Origin: Tetracentron sinense | Taxonomy: Eukaryota > Streptophyta > Magnoliopsida > Trochodendrales > Trochodendraceae | Assembly (NCBI GenBank): GCA_015143295.1 | Contig: CM026570.1 | Span: 24,931,250-24,995,249, forward strand | Reading direction: 5' to 3' | Length of the DNA stretch: 64,000 bases | Shown here: positions 24,501 to 39,500 of the stretch, piece after piece | Position numbering within the stretch: position 1 is the stretch's first letter | How the letters are laid out: the number at the start of each line of letters is the position of its first letter | Position numbers and translations under genes: made by a program | Notes under the pieces: model-generated | Told to the model about the DNA's origin: nothing | Seen by the model: only the letters and a program-made list of their open reading frames with translations | Databases searched by the model: none

Positions 24501-27500
24501 AAGTACTAAAAACCATCTCATCAACTCAAAGTATGAACTTCTTACACAAACAAAACAAATTTTCAACTTCATCAATCAATTCCTCAGTCCTCATAATTAA
24601 TTTCAACCATTGTCATTTTGGTCATTCCATAGTCACTTTGGTCATTCCATAGTTGCAGGGAAGCTATGTACAAGGTGGGAAGTTCGCCTCCCAAGAAGCT
24701 CGTCTCCCGGACTCTCTTCCATCATGTCTCATTTAGTGATAAAAGGGGTTATGTAGAAAGTGATTGGATAGACCCAAGTCTAAAGCCTAGGATGTAGATT
24801 GTGAGCAAATATCGTTGGACTGAAACCTAAGGCACCTAATTCTCCACAAATATCTCATGTAAGATTAAACCAAAGGTATGGCTGGTCATCCTAATATAAT
24901 AGGAATGAGGTACATATATCCCATTTCTCGCTTCCCATTTCTTAAGGATTTTTTGAGCTTCGTTTCCCTCTTCTCGCTTTCGCGTCACTTCTTGTTTTCG
25001 CTTGAGTCTTGAGAAGAGGACCCAGGGTCCTCTTCAAAGCTGACCGCAATGTCCCCCTGTCCCTTTTAACACCTCCTTAACCATGGTTAAGCTTAATTAA
25101 ATTAAAGTTAATAATTTTGTTTTTTTAATTTTCTAAAAACCATGGTTAGATTGCTTAACCCTAAAGGGTGAGGGAATCCTAACCACAGTTGATGGGTGGT
25201 AAAAAGAGGGTGTGGACCAATGAGATCCCGGGGTTAGCTTCTAAGCTGACCTTGGGGTCCGTTTTCCATTTCCCTTTTCACTTCTCATTTTGGTAACTAT
25301 GGGTCATTCATATCTCTTTCATTTTACTTGTTACGCATATGTGAACCTTTTCATATTTTGAATTTATTTATCATAAAAATTAGATTAAGAAGTTAGACTA
25401 GGATTAGAAGCAAAAAATGAAATGGCAATCAAATAAAAAATTTTACCTGTTGGTGACCTGTCAAGCGAGCTTTGGGGTGCTTGCTGATAGCAGGTTCCCA
25501 AAGGAACATGGTAAAATCATCAGAACCTGAAACAAGTCTTTCTGGAGCATTGCCTTTCATTTTGTTGTACCTTTTTAAAGCTACCTGAGATGGAAAAGAA
25601 AGGACAATGAGTAATGATCTAGAAAGTAAAGAAGACGACCTTGCAGGCAGGCTAAAATACAAACAGGAATTTTTTTTTAAAATGAGGCTGGCTGCCAAAA
25701 TATTTAGGGGAGAGAGAAAGAACACTATAGGGCTGGGTATACCCATCCTTCAGCCATTCAACTCAAAGTTGGAATATATATATTGTGTTTATCTCAGGAA
25801 TGCTAAATGGAACTGATTGGCATCGATCAAACAGTTTAAGGCTCCCACACCAATTGCTATAGGTTCAACATAATCAGCAGCAAAATAGTATGATATTTTT
25901 TGGTTTGGTCTTGCAAAAGCCAGCAGCATCAAATGTAAAAGTTTGGTCTTCCTCCTCTAAAATGCAATCCCAATTCTAACCCTTCTTTTTTTGCATAGGG
26001 ATGTAAAAGTTTTATCCACCTCCTTGATCAACTTGATCCCTGATTTTGTTAACCAACTTATTTCTTCTCGGTGGTTCACAACTTCCACATTCTCCTTTTC
26101 ACTTGCAGTAATAAAATTGTCTCTTCCAGTTGGCCTATTTTCTTAATCTCTTGAAGAATCTAACTTCCCCTAAGAAAAAATTATAATAAAATTTCATTTT
26201 TCACTATTTATTTCAGCTTTTAAAACCTTCGGGCGGATCCCGAATATACATCATCATTGAAAAAAAAAACTTCCGACGATCAATAACTAACTTCAATTGC
26301 TAGGGGATCAATTACAAGAATACATATAAGGATTTCTCTTGATTGCATGAAAAAGTGAACACAAGACTACATTAAACAAAAAATCTACCAACTCAATTCT
26401 TCGAACGAGACCGTACATCCCTCATGCAATAAGCAAATTTACACTCTCCTTTATTCTCAAAAGATAAGTGACTAATGTATAATCACCCATTACGCAACGG
26501 GGAGATTCCAGTCCTCAAAAAAATGAAAAACAAAATCTCTTTCCCTTGGATTAATAGGGCCAAACACCGAAAATAAGACCCATTGGAACAACCCCGCATC
26601 ATTCAAAATGACAATGAATGAGTAAACACCATTCACAGCCTCTACCTTTTCAACTTATTATAGTCCCTCATGAACAAGATTTAGATATCCCCGGTCGCGA
26701 TAAAAAAAAAATCAGTAGCAATCTTTCTGCATTTCCTTAGGTCCGAGACTGTTATTCATTCCACTTACATAACTTTGATTCCTGCAGCACAATACTATTA
26801 TCTTTATAGGCTTTGATCATATTCTTTACCAATTACCACCCTTTTAGTAACTGGTCACTGAACCGTTAACGCTCCATAAGAGAATCTTAATATCTGCATG
26901 TTGATGCTTCACCTCTAACCCCTTCCCTCACTGAGATGGCTGCCTAAGAATACTTATCAAAAAATGACAGAAATGGAGTATAGGAGCCTCAGTGTGCAGT
27001 AAAACAATGGGGAGTATATTGAGAAAGTTTGGAAATGCATAACAAGGACAAGTTGGGTATGCATTTGCTACGAGAGAATAAAATCATAAAGCCCCATTAC
27101 AAAAATCAAAACAAACAAAAGAGGATACCTCTTTCATTTCTTCTGGAGATGAATACTGTTTTCTGGTATGATCAAAAGCTCCCGTACGAAGAACATATTC
27201 TGTGCTCAATGCAAGAGAGTTAACCCAATGCCCATGGCCCTGAAATCAAAACAAATCATATGAGGTGGGAAAATTTTCCAAAAAAGGAGAAAATTAGAGC
27301 ATTGCATCAATTAGTAAAAGTTCAGGGAGATTATAAACCAAAAGCCTCTAAACCAAGTCCACCAATTATGAATATTAATCCGAACCAGTGTTTTCAAAAT
27401 CATCAAAAAGTCGTAAAGGGTGAGATTTGAATCAAATCAAGATTCAAACCATAAGATGGGGGGGTTCATAAAAATTTCCATAGAGTTTATGATAGAATTA

Positions 27501-30500
27501 TAAATAATATCCCAAAAATCTAAAAGATCAAATATGCCCAAATCATCCATAATCCTTCATGTAAAGACAAACTTTTGTCTTTGCACCATAAAAAATTATA
27601 CCACATGTACACCATGCATATTTTCGCATAAGATGAAAAACAATTTTTATTTTTTTTTGATCGATAATCAGCAGAATATATTAATAGAATGGAAAAAGTA
27701 CACAAAAGAAGAAATGTAAGACAAATGAGTTACGATGGCGTAAACTGAACCAATAAACTAGTGACACGGATCTATGAAATCTATCATCCCAGCACAGAAC
27801 CCAAGTCCACCCCACCTTCCCGGATCGAGATCCAAGCCAAGATCAATAGACGGCTACGAGCTCGAATATGAGAGATTGGAGATGGTGAGTTCTCAAAAAC
27901 TCTCCTATTCCTCTCTTTCCAAATGGACCACGAAATAGCACCAGGTAGCACCGACTAGATTGCCTTTTTAGGACTATCCACACTAGCCAATGTCCAGCAA
28001 GATAAGAAATTCCGAAAGGAAGACCCAGTCCACCCCTAATTGGGAGAGAAAATACTCTCAAATGACACCCACAATAGGACAGTGCAACAACAGGTGATCC
28101 ATCGTTTCCTCCGCTTGGAGGCATAAGAAACAGCGATTAGCCAAATTCCACCCTCTATTCTTTGAGTGATCACAGGTAAGGATTTTATTCAAAGATATAT
28201 AACTAACTTAAACTAATTCTAATGAGTAAAAGTTCAGGGAAGGGGGACCCAATCTCCCCCTTTCTTTTTGTGATTGTTTCGGAAGTGTTGAGTAGATTGG
28301 TGTCCAAGGCAGAAGGGTCTTTGTTTGACGGCTTTCGGATTGGCAATCATGGTCCTAGGATTTCACATCTCCAGTTTGGGGACGACACTCTTATCTTCAG
28401 TCGGGCTTCGAGAAGGGATCTTCTCCATGTCAGATGTATTCTCCGTTGTTTCGAGGCAGTGTCGGGTCTCCGAATCAATTTGGCTAAGACCGAAATTGTT
28501 AAGGTGGGGGAGGTTCCTATCATGAATCACCTGGCTATATGCCTTGATTGTCGGGTGAGCTCCCTTCCTTCAGTTTATTTAGGGATGCTATTGGGAGCTA
28601 GCTACAAGAGGAAATCAGTGTGGAATCCAGTCCTAGACTGTATTGAGAAAAGATTATCAGGGTAGAGGTCTTCTTACTGATCAAAAGGGGGGAAATTGAC
28701 TTTGATTCGACATACGTTGCAGAGCCTTCCTGCTTATTACCTATCTACTCTCACCATTCCCCGCTCAGTAGCAGCCATAATTGAGAGAAGGCAGAGGGAT
28801 TTTCTTTGGAATGATAGAAGAGATAAAGCCAAGTTCCACTTGGTGGCATGGCCCCAGATGTGTCGTCTCAAGGAAGAGGGAGGGTTGAGCCTGAAGCCGC
28901 TTACTCAATTGAACAAAGCCTTGTTAGGCAAGTAGGTGTGGAGATTTGGGGAGGATAGAAACAGTCTTTGGTGGGAGGTGATAGTAGCGAAATATGAGGA
29001 GATTTGTTGTTGGATCCCTCGGGAGGATAGAGGTTCCCACGGTTTGGGCTTTTGGAAGGGGATTATGGCTTCGGAGGGTTTGGTTGTGTCATTTTTCCGC
29101 TTCCGAGTAGGGAGAGGGTCGGAAATAAGGTTCTGGAAGGATGTTTGGACAGGATCGTCGAGGCTCATGGATGACTTTGGTATCCTCTACAACATTGCAT
29201 CAGATAGGGAGGCACGAGTGGTGGACGTTTATGAAGGATGCTTTGGGAGTGGTTTGGTGTCCAAGGCAGAGAAGGGATCTTAATGACTGGGAGATGGACG
29301 ATTTATTCAGACTCTTGGAGCGCATTTCTTCGTCTGTTATTTTCCCGGAGGTTAGGGACTGCAGGTCGTGGAGCAAGGGTAGAGGTGGGAGGTTTTCAGT
29401 TAAAGATTTGTATCACGCTCTTTAGGCGTCACAAGGGAGGCCGTTTCCCTACAGGGCTGTTTGGAATCCAGGATTACCATCCAAGGTTTCTTTCTTATGG
29501 ACGGCTGTGCTGGATAGATACCTCACTGTAGATCATTTGCAGACTAAGGGGTCGAGTATGCCAAATAGGTGTTTTTTGTGCTTTCAAGCGGAAGAAACGG
29601 TGGACCATCTTCTCCTTCATTGTCCGGTAGCGATTGAAGTGTGAAATTTTTTCTTGTCTCATTTGGGAATGACTTGGGTATTTCCCTCATCATTGTGGAA
29701 TTTTCTAGAGAGTTGGCTATGGGATAGTGGCGTAGGGGTTTGGGAGGTGGTTTGGGGAGTCCTACCTGGGGCGATTTCTTGGCATTTGTGGAAAGAGAGG
29801 AATGGGCAAGTGTTTGAAGATGTCTCATCCATAGTGCCTCGTTTATGTAATCGCATTCGTTTGACTACCTTAGAGTGGACGAGCGAGGGTTCTGTGCCCT
29901 AGGGAGTAGGGAGGACATTCAAAAAAATTTGTTTTAGCTCTATGAAGATGTAGTGGGGGAGGGAGGGTGTTAGTGGCTTTAGTTGTGGTTGGGTTTACTT
30001 GATTGTAAACTCTGTTTTTGTTTGGTAGTTGCTTTCTTTCTTGTGTTTCTCTTTCCGTCTTTAATAAAAGGTGCTATTGATATAAAAAAAATGACATTTC
30101 ATTCAAAATGTATTTTGAAAAGCTATAAACTATATAGGAGATCCAAATGCACAAAAATAAGTTCCATATTTCAAATTGCAGTTTACTGATAATGTTTTTA
30201 TTATCATGTCTATCCTCCATGCTATCATTTGGGTCATGATTCATGAACATAAGATAACTACCCTTTTTCTTCATCTCAATCTTCTTCAATTTTGATAATC
30301 TCTCCCTCTTTCCTACCCCTCCTCCATAATGGAATTTCATCATATCCTAAATAGGAAAATTAAGAGAATACTAGCATCTCCAAAACTATAAAGTACAAAG
30401 TCATTTTTCTTTGTTTCTTAGTTTCATTCTCACAAGGGCTTTCTACTAGCTCTTCTTTGAAGACATCATTGTCTCATTGGCATTTATCCAATTGGATAAG

Positions 30501-33500
30501 CAGGAAGGATTAGACCTTTTTTCCTGAACAATCCACTCATCATCCAACTCAATGTTGGATAAACAAAGAGGATTTAACTTCTCCTTGTTCATTCTTTTAG
30601 CTTCTCATACACATGATTGAATATTGTATTTGACAAACATAAGCATTTACATAATAGTTAACACACACAAATAAATTTTTGACTAGTGCAAAATAAATAT
30701 AATATATAGTAGAGTGTCATAGAAGACATATGCAAGGAAATCGTGTTCAAGCAAGGAAACAATGTTCATTATTTCATTTAAAATATCGACAATTATTTCA
30801 ACTCAAGTCGTAGGATTTGATAGGAATTCCGATTTAAATCATGTACTGTAAAATTAGAGAAAAAATCTTGGGACTCTTCTCAAAAGGGCATTTAGATCAT
30901 TTGGGTAGGAATTGATTGGAATCGTGGGTGGAAAAAATCGTAAAACTTTAAGAACAGTGATCCAAACCATATTCAATACAAAAAGGAAAGAAAAAAATGG
31001 TGGATCGTTAATGAACAAATAATACAAGCAGAATTAAAAAGCGTACACCACAAAAAGAAACTGAAAAGAAGTACCCTGAAGACGACCATGATTTCACAAA
31101 TTTTGCATAATTAATTTTCTCTGTAATTGAGACAGGAATTAAAACAATAAAAACAATGTGACTCACAAGCATTGCTTAGAAGAAACCACAAGATATTATG
31201 AGGAAAGTATTGAGCAGAAATCCAAGAAACGCAACCAAAGAGAATAAGGTGGCTCACCCACAGATGTTTACAACAGGATAGCAATTTACAGGAAACTACA
31301 CATTACTTATAAACTGGGGGAAATAAAGAATTATATAAGAGAATTGCTGTAAACTAAGAACAATTCGCATTTGATAAGGGAAATAAAGAATTGTGTAAGA
31401 GAATTGTTGTAATATAACAATGTGAATTTTTATTTTTACAGCACTTAAAATGTTAAGTTTTAAATAGTTAAACCTTCAGCGGTCAAAAAATATTTTTCAG
31501 AAGAAATTTCAAATAACAAAAGAAAAATGAATGAAATACAGGCACGCTTCCTAAGAGACTATAATAAAGTAATAAACAGTCGTTGCAGACTAAAATATAA
31601 AAGGAAGCAAATTGTTAAGCACGCCAGTATGTAAGAACCTTACTGATTGTTTTATTTTTTTTGGTAAGCTCAGTAACACCACAAGGTGAATACTGAAGGC
31701 AAAGAAAGGAAAACACACACACCCCACATGCAAACACACACACACACACACACTCATGCAGACAGACCACAAACGCAGCCCTTATAAGCTTCACCCAAGA
31801 GCTTCCCAAAACGGGTACCAGCCGTTTGGGACGCTATGGAACTTATAAGGAGATAGTCGTCTGATTAACAATAATAATTAGCGAGACACGAATTATCCAG
31901 ATTAACTGGCCGTAGACGACACTTCTAACTACTGAAAGTTTAGAAGTCATGATAAGAAAATAGGGTTACCTTACATGACCTAACTTAGATAATTTCAAGA
32001 ATCAGTAGTCATGGAAAACCAACTATAATGTCTAGTCGTCTACAAAGAAACACTACAGTTCTTTCATCATGATCAGTTTCTACAGTTCTTTCATCGTAAT
32101 CCGTTTCATGTGTCGAAATATTTTTCCCAATAAAAACTGGAAATTAATTGGACGTGAATTGTCCCAATTTTTCACCCATGTTCAATATAAATAATAATTC
32201 ATTGTGAAAACAAGATGCTTTGCCTCCATCATGATCCAGACCATAAAATCGGTGGGCAATCTTGGGGGCCATGGCATAATATTGGCACGATTGGGTGATC
32301 CAATCATCTGATCAACTCTTTTGTGGATCGCCGGTCATTTCAGGCTCAGCAAATTTGATGACATAGTTGATGCAGCTGTGTATTAGTTGTGATTAGAAAT
32401 AGCAGAATGAACCATGTTGCTTAAGGAAATTAATCTGTGTACTAGTTGTGATTACAAATAGTAGAATGAAGCATGTTGCTTAAGAATTTAATTTTAAAAA
32501 AAAAAAACTTTGTCAAAAGAGTTACAACAACTTTTATATACTAAGAATTTTCACAAATGACTCGCAGCACTCGCTACTGATTAATGGATAAAGTTCATGG
32601 CTTCATGCTTGTATCTCTAAGTTCGTTGTACAAACTACAAACCTTGTCAATCTATAAATAAATTTTGCAGGGCAGTGTATAATATTTGACTAGGTCAATA
32701 GTTGCAATTCACATCAAGTTAGCACAAACTAAAGAAAGGCAGTTGATCTTAGTTAATCTTTTACTTTTTCTTAAGAGCTCCAACAATTTTTATAGGAAGT
32801 TCCAAAAATGACACAAGACATGTTCCTGATCAATAATTAGGGTTAATTCAATAATTAGGGTTAATTCAATATTAGAACCTATTTATCCCAAAATGACATT
32901 CAAGTACTTTTTTATTTTTAATTTTTTAGACCTACATTTTAATGATTTGGACAAATAGAGACCTGCCACCAACAGTGGTTAAGATTTCGATTTGAAATGA
33001 CAATATTGTTCCTATGGTTATTTGAAAAAAAAATTTCTTAATCTAAGGGTAATATTGTTATTTCAAAATTAAAATCTTAATTTTTAAAAATGTAGGTCTC
33101 AAACAGGAATTTTTTTGTCCAATTCTTTAAAAAGAGCCTCTATTTGTTCAATTCTTTACAATGGGTCTCAATTTTTCCAATTCTTTAAAAAAAAGGTCTC
33201 AGACATGAATTTTTTTTAAAGGGGCCCCTGACTGTCATTTGTGATAGCACAGGTTCTAGTATGTAATTAACCCTAATAATTATAGTGCATGCTTGCTTCT
33301 ATACTAAGTTGTAGGATAGAAACCCTACTGTTGAACTTGACAACTCTTCAAATAAACTTTACATGGCAATATAAGGAAATTTGACTTAATCTATAGATCT
33401 AAATTACACCAAGTTAACCAGAACTTGGGCAGGGGAACTGAAAACCAAGGGGATTTTGTGTCAAATTGATTCATACAGGCAGCAGACAGGTTCTGAGCCA

Positions 33501-36500
33501 ATCCGAGTACGCCAGTCAAGTTCTAAAGTCTAAACCAACTCAGAAAATTTTCAGGCCATGATATCAACAACTAAAGCTTTTCAGGAAATTATTTTTACCA
33601 TACTAAAAAGGAGTTATCAAATTTCGATATCCATAGTGTAATGACAATGAAACATCTCGGGGGAGACATGCAAAGCAGGAAGTTTTGAAAAAAAATCATA
33701 AATTGCAAAAGAGAAATGCATTTACCTTCAATTCACGAATCAGCTTCCCTTGAGAAGTTTCCCATACTTTGATGGTACAATCCTGAGAGCTATAAGAATT
33801 AAGTGGAAGACATCAGTAATGACACCCGTCTAGAGTACCCTAAAGCTCGACTGAAGACTGTCATATGGCTATGCTCTAGTCATAGTTGATTAATGTCTGG
33901 ACATGACCAAAATGAGAACTGGAATGCTAGTGGTTGGTAAAAATGCAGTACTTAGTAAAAAAAAATCAGAATTCCTACAGAGAACTAGAACTTGAAATTG
34001 AAAATTTTCCATCATGAATTTTGCAAACTAAAAGCATATCTATACCTTGTATATATCACTCCATCTCCACCCCATTTCACACAAGTTACCGCAAGTGTGT
34101 GGCCAGTAAGACAAATAACACATTTCCTTAATGAGATATCCCAAATGCGTGCATCGCCATCTTTACTAGAGCTTACAAAGCGACGACATGGAGCTTTCAG
34201 GTGTACTGGCTCCCAGGAAATACCAGTAATCCATTTCTTGTGGCCCTGAGATGTGGTAAAGCTCGATATTAAGTGTCTTAACAAATTCTTAGAAACGCTT
34301 CCTCTTTCCAAAACATGAGTGAAACTACTACATCGATATTATGATCAATTTCAAAGTTGGTAAATACCACCAATACTTCTATATGTAACAAGGAGAATAC
34401 AAATAATGCAAAGAGTTCAGACCACATTTAGCTCTAGTTTCTTTTCAATCAATAGTAAATGAATTGTTTTTGTTCCATAATAACAAACAAATCCTGAGAC
34501 TTGATTTAATACTGAAGTTCTGCAATCAATAAAAATATAATGCAAAAGCCAAGTTATTGCCGAAGCAATGTTTAATGTCATCCCCAAAAAAAAGTTGCAA
34601 ATGCACCCTCGTAGCCAGTGAAAGTCTATCCTTTGGTATATGGTTCCGGGGGCTGTATTTTTTCTATCGATAATCAGAGATATATTAGCATAAAGATACT
34701 GTCACGACCCAATTTCCGGATTTTCCGAATCTCAAGGTGCAACGTCATAGCAGATCAAATATGGTCAAAACAAAAGTGACTCGGTCATTCTTTTCTTTTG
34801 AAGTGCACAACCATATGATCTTACAAAGCAAAAATAAAAGATGATTTCCATTCCTAAATATATATATAATCAACATCTAAAGTTCTTAAATATCATACAC
34901 GTCTCACACCCAAGACACTGAAACTAGTGTATCTTCAAAATCCAAGGCCTCGCCTCTCGAACCCTATACACAAAAACCTACTTTCTCTACAATTGTTCAC
35001 TCTGCAAAATGATGGATAAAAGAAAAATGAGCTAGACAGCTCAACAAGTAAATAATCATATTCAGTAGCATTCAAACTCGATTTACAATTGCATTATCAA
35101 ACCACATAAGCCTGAATGAAGTCAGAAATAAAGACAATTCTTCATAATTGATTCTAAATTGTCAGAAATTCACGGTCTAAATTTAAGATACTAATGAAAA
35201 TAGTTGGACACACATATAGATGTTCAGGTTACCATATAGCTAAAGGGTGCACCGAATACCAAGTGCAACCTCAGCCAATTTAGGGCTTATAGCTAGATCA
35301 GAATAAGTCCAGATCAAACAATTTTCTCCGTAAGTCCACATGTTTAGGGTCTTTCACCCAAGGGTTTTCTATCACCTTTCTTAATGGTATTCATTTCACA
35401 TATTCAGACAAACTCATAAAAATCAAATATCATATATACATATTAAAACACTAAAATCAAATACCACATATACATATCAAATCATTTTTGTGTGCCAGAT
35501 TCAAATAATCAGTTCACATCGAATCTTATCAATTTACTAATAGGTTTTCATATATAAATAAGAATATACATGTCCAAAATAGATGTTTGAATAACAATTC
35601 ATACTTGAATATCAAACCCTAATGAATATGACAACTACTCACCTAAATCAAATTTTCTTCCTTGGGATCACCATGTTACTCTAAATTATCTCCTCACGCC
35701 TCTATTTATAGGCAAGATTACATGGGGTCATACCCAGTGTAGTCAAAAAGTCGCTTAGGCAACGCCTAGGCCACCACCTTTCCTAGCCAAGACCCCTATC
35801 ATCTAGGCCATGATCTAGGCAAGCACTCACTAAATCTTATATAATATAATAAAAATAAATATATTTTGGTCGCCCAAGCACCACCTAAGCAACGCCTAGG
35901 CCTTCGCTTGGCTTAGGGAACCCCCTATCGCTTAGACGCCTTGACTACAACGGTTATGCCTCCATGTAAAGCCATGTGTACTTACACATGTTCATTACAA
36001 AATTTATATAAAGCATGGTCTAGGCATGTGTCCTATGAGTTATCCAGAGAAAGCCATTTGTCCTATGATTTGTCAAGAGAAAGTCATGTGTCACATGAGT
36101 TAGCTAGAGAAAAACATGTCTCATGAGTTGATTAGAAAAGACCATGTGCCCCTTAAAGAATATTCCCTTATATAAGTTTCTTTATTTGTGCCTTAGTCCT
36201 TAAGAGTTTTCAAAAAAAATTTTAGGCCTCTTCTCTTAGAAACTTTTCTATTTGGTCCCTAAGCATGTAAAATGATATTTTATCCAATTCATAACTTAGA
36301 AAATAATAAAACATAGCATGAAAATGTGGTACTAAAACATAGCATGGAACTGTGGGTCCTTACAAATATAGTAAGAGGAGTTTACAAGTGCGTAAACTCA
36401 AGAGAGAAGCAAATAAATAAGAACAAGCCGACCACCCCCATGCTCAAAGAGATTGCCTAGTGACTCAACCGAACCAAATCAACTCAACACCTCTCGTAAC

Positions 36501-39500
36501 TCCTCCATGTCTCGCAGAATGGAGCACCATTCACAAAAAAGCAAATGGATACGTGAACATATACGGGCTGACGAATAGGGCCCTCTTGTTCCTCTCTTTC
36601 CATATTGACCTTCCTATTGCTCTGGGAAGAACCAGCCAAATTGTCTTCCGAATACCATCCACTTACCAAAAACCAACAGGATAAGAAGTTGTAAAAGGAA
36701 GAAGGAAAGACCAGTGTAGTCAAGGCGTCGCCTGGGCATCGCCTAGGTAGTTTTGGACTGCAACCGCCTAGGCGCCTCTCTAGGCGGGCTGAAGTCACCT
36801 GGACCCTTTAACAATAATCCTATTTCATAGTTTTACAGCTTATTTACATATAAATATCATTTAAGTAAATGATTTTACTTAAGATACTTATATGTAATAA
36901 GGTTATACTCCCCATTTGAATTTTCAATACAAATTATCCTACATCTAAATTCCTGAAGAATAAAAGTCAACTTTTCAGTTCAAAAACAAAATCTGATTTT
37001 TAACGCCTTTTCAAAATTTCAACTTGCAAATGCTAGGTATTTCTCAAAATTTAAATTTTCTTATTACAAAATATTACTAAAACCAAAAAGTCCGGTAAAA
37101 AAGTCTCATCAAAAATATTTTTATTTACATGGTCAAAAAGTCAACTAACAGTATGACAAAAAAAGACTTACATTGAAGCTTTACAACATTAAATGTTGAT
37201 TTGCCTACATTATTATCAACCCTAAGAGGTTTGATTTTTTATGTGTATATATTAATATTATATATATATGAATATTTAATGTATATATACATATAATTTA
37301 ATTATTTTTATCGCCTGGGCATCGCATAGACAGCACCTCGTCTAGCTAGGCCTAATCGCCTTGACTACACTGGGAAAGACCCAATCCACTCCTACTCAGG
37401 AGAGGAAAAAGTAAAACCCCCAAATCTCACTCGGAATAGGACAATGCAAAAGCAAATGATTCCCCGACTCTTCCGCATGAAGGCACAAGAAACAGCGATT
37501 AGCTATAGCTTCCCCAGACGAGAAGAAAAATTTGTCCATCAATAAACTTCGATTTTTGGTGTACCCCATTTGGTAGCTTTGAGGGGATCCCTAAGGAGGA
37601 TTTTTTCTCTTTGAGGAAGTTAACTATGCTCAAAAAGCCCTTTTGTTCTTTCTGGTGTGTAATTCACAATTTTGTATAGTTTTGATTTTGGAGGTTGGAT
37701 GTATTTATTCCCAGCCTTTGTTGTATGATATTCTCCCCTTTTTGCAATACAATTTTCTACAAATTAATAAAAAGAAAAAGTAGCAAATGAGTTCAAAGAT
37801 CAAATTGCAAGAATTAAAGGGCCCTGGATGATCTTCTAGGCTCCTGCATATGTGCAAGGCACCAATAGAAGAATAAGTAAAAGTGACTTCAAATCTTGAT
37901 GAACAAAAGAACTTGCAAAAACCTAGGTCTGGCTTTCCATCTTTTGTTCACAAGCTGACTTTTGGGTCGAAGAAAAGATCTACGAAACGTGTTTCATTTC
38001 AAGGGACCAGAATTGAAAAAATAATACCACATTTTGTGTGCTGAGAATTGGAGAAAATGTTTCTTCCTTCCAGCATGGTTTTAAGAGTGGGATTCTTCAA
38101 TCACATTGAACCAATTCCCATTCTAGCAATTACAAGGATTTGGTTCTTGGAACCTGTTAAATATTAGTACCATTCTTTAGATGTATATGGATTATGGAAA
38201 TTTTTAATATTTAAATTATCAATCATCAAGTTTCTCTTTAACCATGAACTGCTCTAACATGGTACCTTGCATGTTGAACAAAGTAGTTGACACTTAAGAC
38301 AATAAAAAGTCACATCCGCACATGAGAAGTTTTATACAAAGATATGTGATCCTTCATGGACTTCAGCTCAGCTCGGATCGGATCGGCTCAGCTCGGCTCG
38401 ATTAATAGACACTATTACCATTAACAATATACATTTTTATATTTTAAAGTGAGTCGAACACAAGCCGAGTCGGTCTTTGAGCTCGGTCTACTGATTCGAT
38501 CTCCATAGAGTTTGAATCATTTTCTCAATCCTTTAAAATCTCAATGGATTGTGTGTTTGTAGAGGGAATTGTAGTTTGGAGCTTGAGTTCAAAGGAGAAA
38601 AAGAGAAGTGGTTTTTGAGCTCAAAACAAGGTTTTAAGACTCGGTTCAGTACCCTTGATTCGTATTGTATCCATCGTGTCGTACTGATACGGTTCGATAT
38701 TAGTGTGAAATAATTACTAAAAGAGAGTTTCATGTCAGTGAGGCCAGATACCAATACGTATCAACCAACACATTGATACGGTCGATATTTTAGACCATGT
38801 GCAAGACCTTCTCAAGAGAACCAATTTGACAAGTTAATAGTGAGGCATTTAACTGGTTTTATTCTACAATCATAAAGTTTCAAGCACTCGCCTAAATAGC
38901 TAACAGAGAAATATGTTATGGATAAGCACGGAAATAAAAGAGAAACAAACTATTAACTAAGAGCATTATGTTGGACAAGGTTATTTAAATATGTGGACTT
39001 TACATTAAGTGGATTGCCCAATGGCTTCCCCGTCTGTGGGTCCCAGCATTGAAGTTCTCCAGCCTTGCTCCCACTTGCAAGATACTTCCCATCAGGTGAC
39101 CATGCAATACAAAGAACCCAATTCTTGTGCCCTATATATGATTTAATAGAATGATGTCAGTACTATTTCAATGATATTAAACTTGCAGTAGAAGCTTTAC
39201 ATAACTATCAAATTGAGGTCAAATCACTTTAATAACCCGCCAAGAGCCACTACATTTGTGTAATGACTATTGCATTCCCTAAGCTAATAAATTTTAGCTT
39301 CAAAATTTATCCGACAAGCCAACATGGTATACATTGATGCAAGGACAGGGAAATTGAGTTCCACGTCACATCCCATAGCGAACAGAAGATAAACACTTCT
39401 CTATATAACACTGATTAGCAAACAAATGTGACACCACAAGTCCACAACAGCCCAACACATTACTATACCAAACAGACAAGCCAAGGCAATTACTACATTT

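Larger units (their letters stand above)
34663..37520 (-). mobile_element. L1-type LINE 3' end, split by two later insertions (NLE intron 5)
   Basis: Remaining pieces are 34663-34699 (tail), 36365-36711 and 37381-37520. The minus strand gives [19 protein letters not shown] and the zf-RVT start. It is interrupted by the solo LTR at 34700-36364 and the hAT-type MITE at 36712-37372. The join across the MITE matches the homologous uninterrupted LINE at about 28015, which proves the order of events. Confidence 0.8.

Noticed and set aside
31590-31809. Cys/Val-rich minus-strand open frames
   Set aside because: Made by the CA microsatellite; low complexity.
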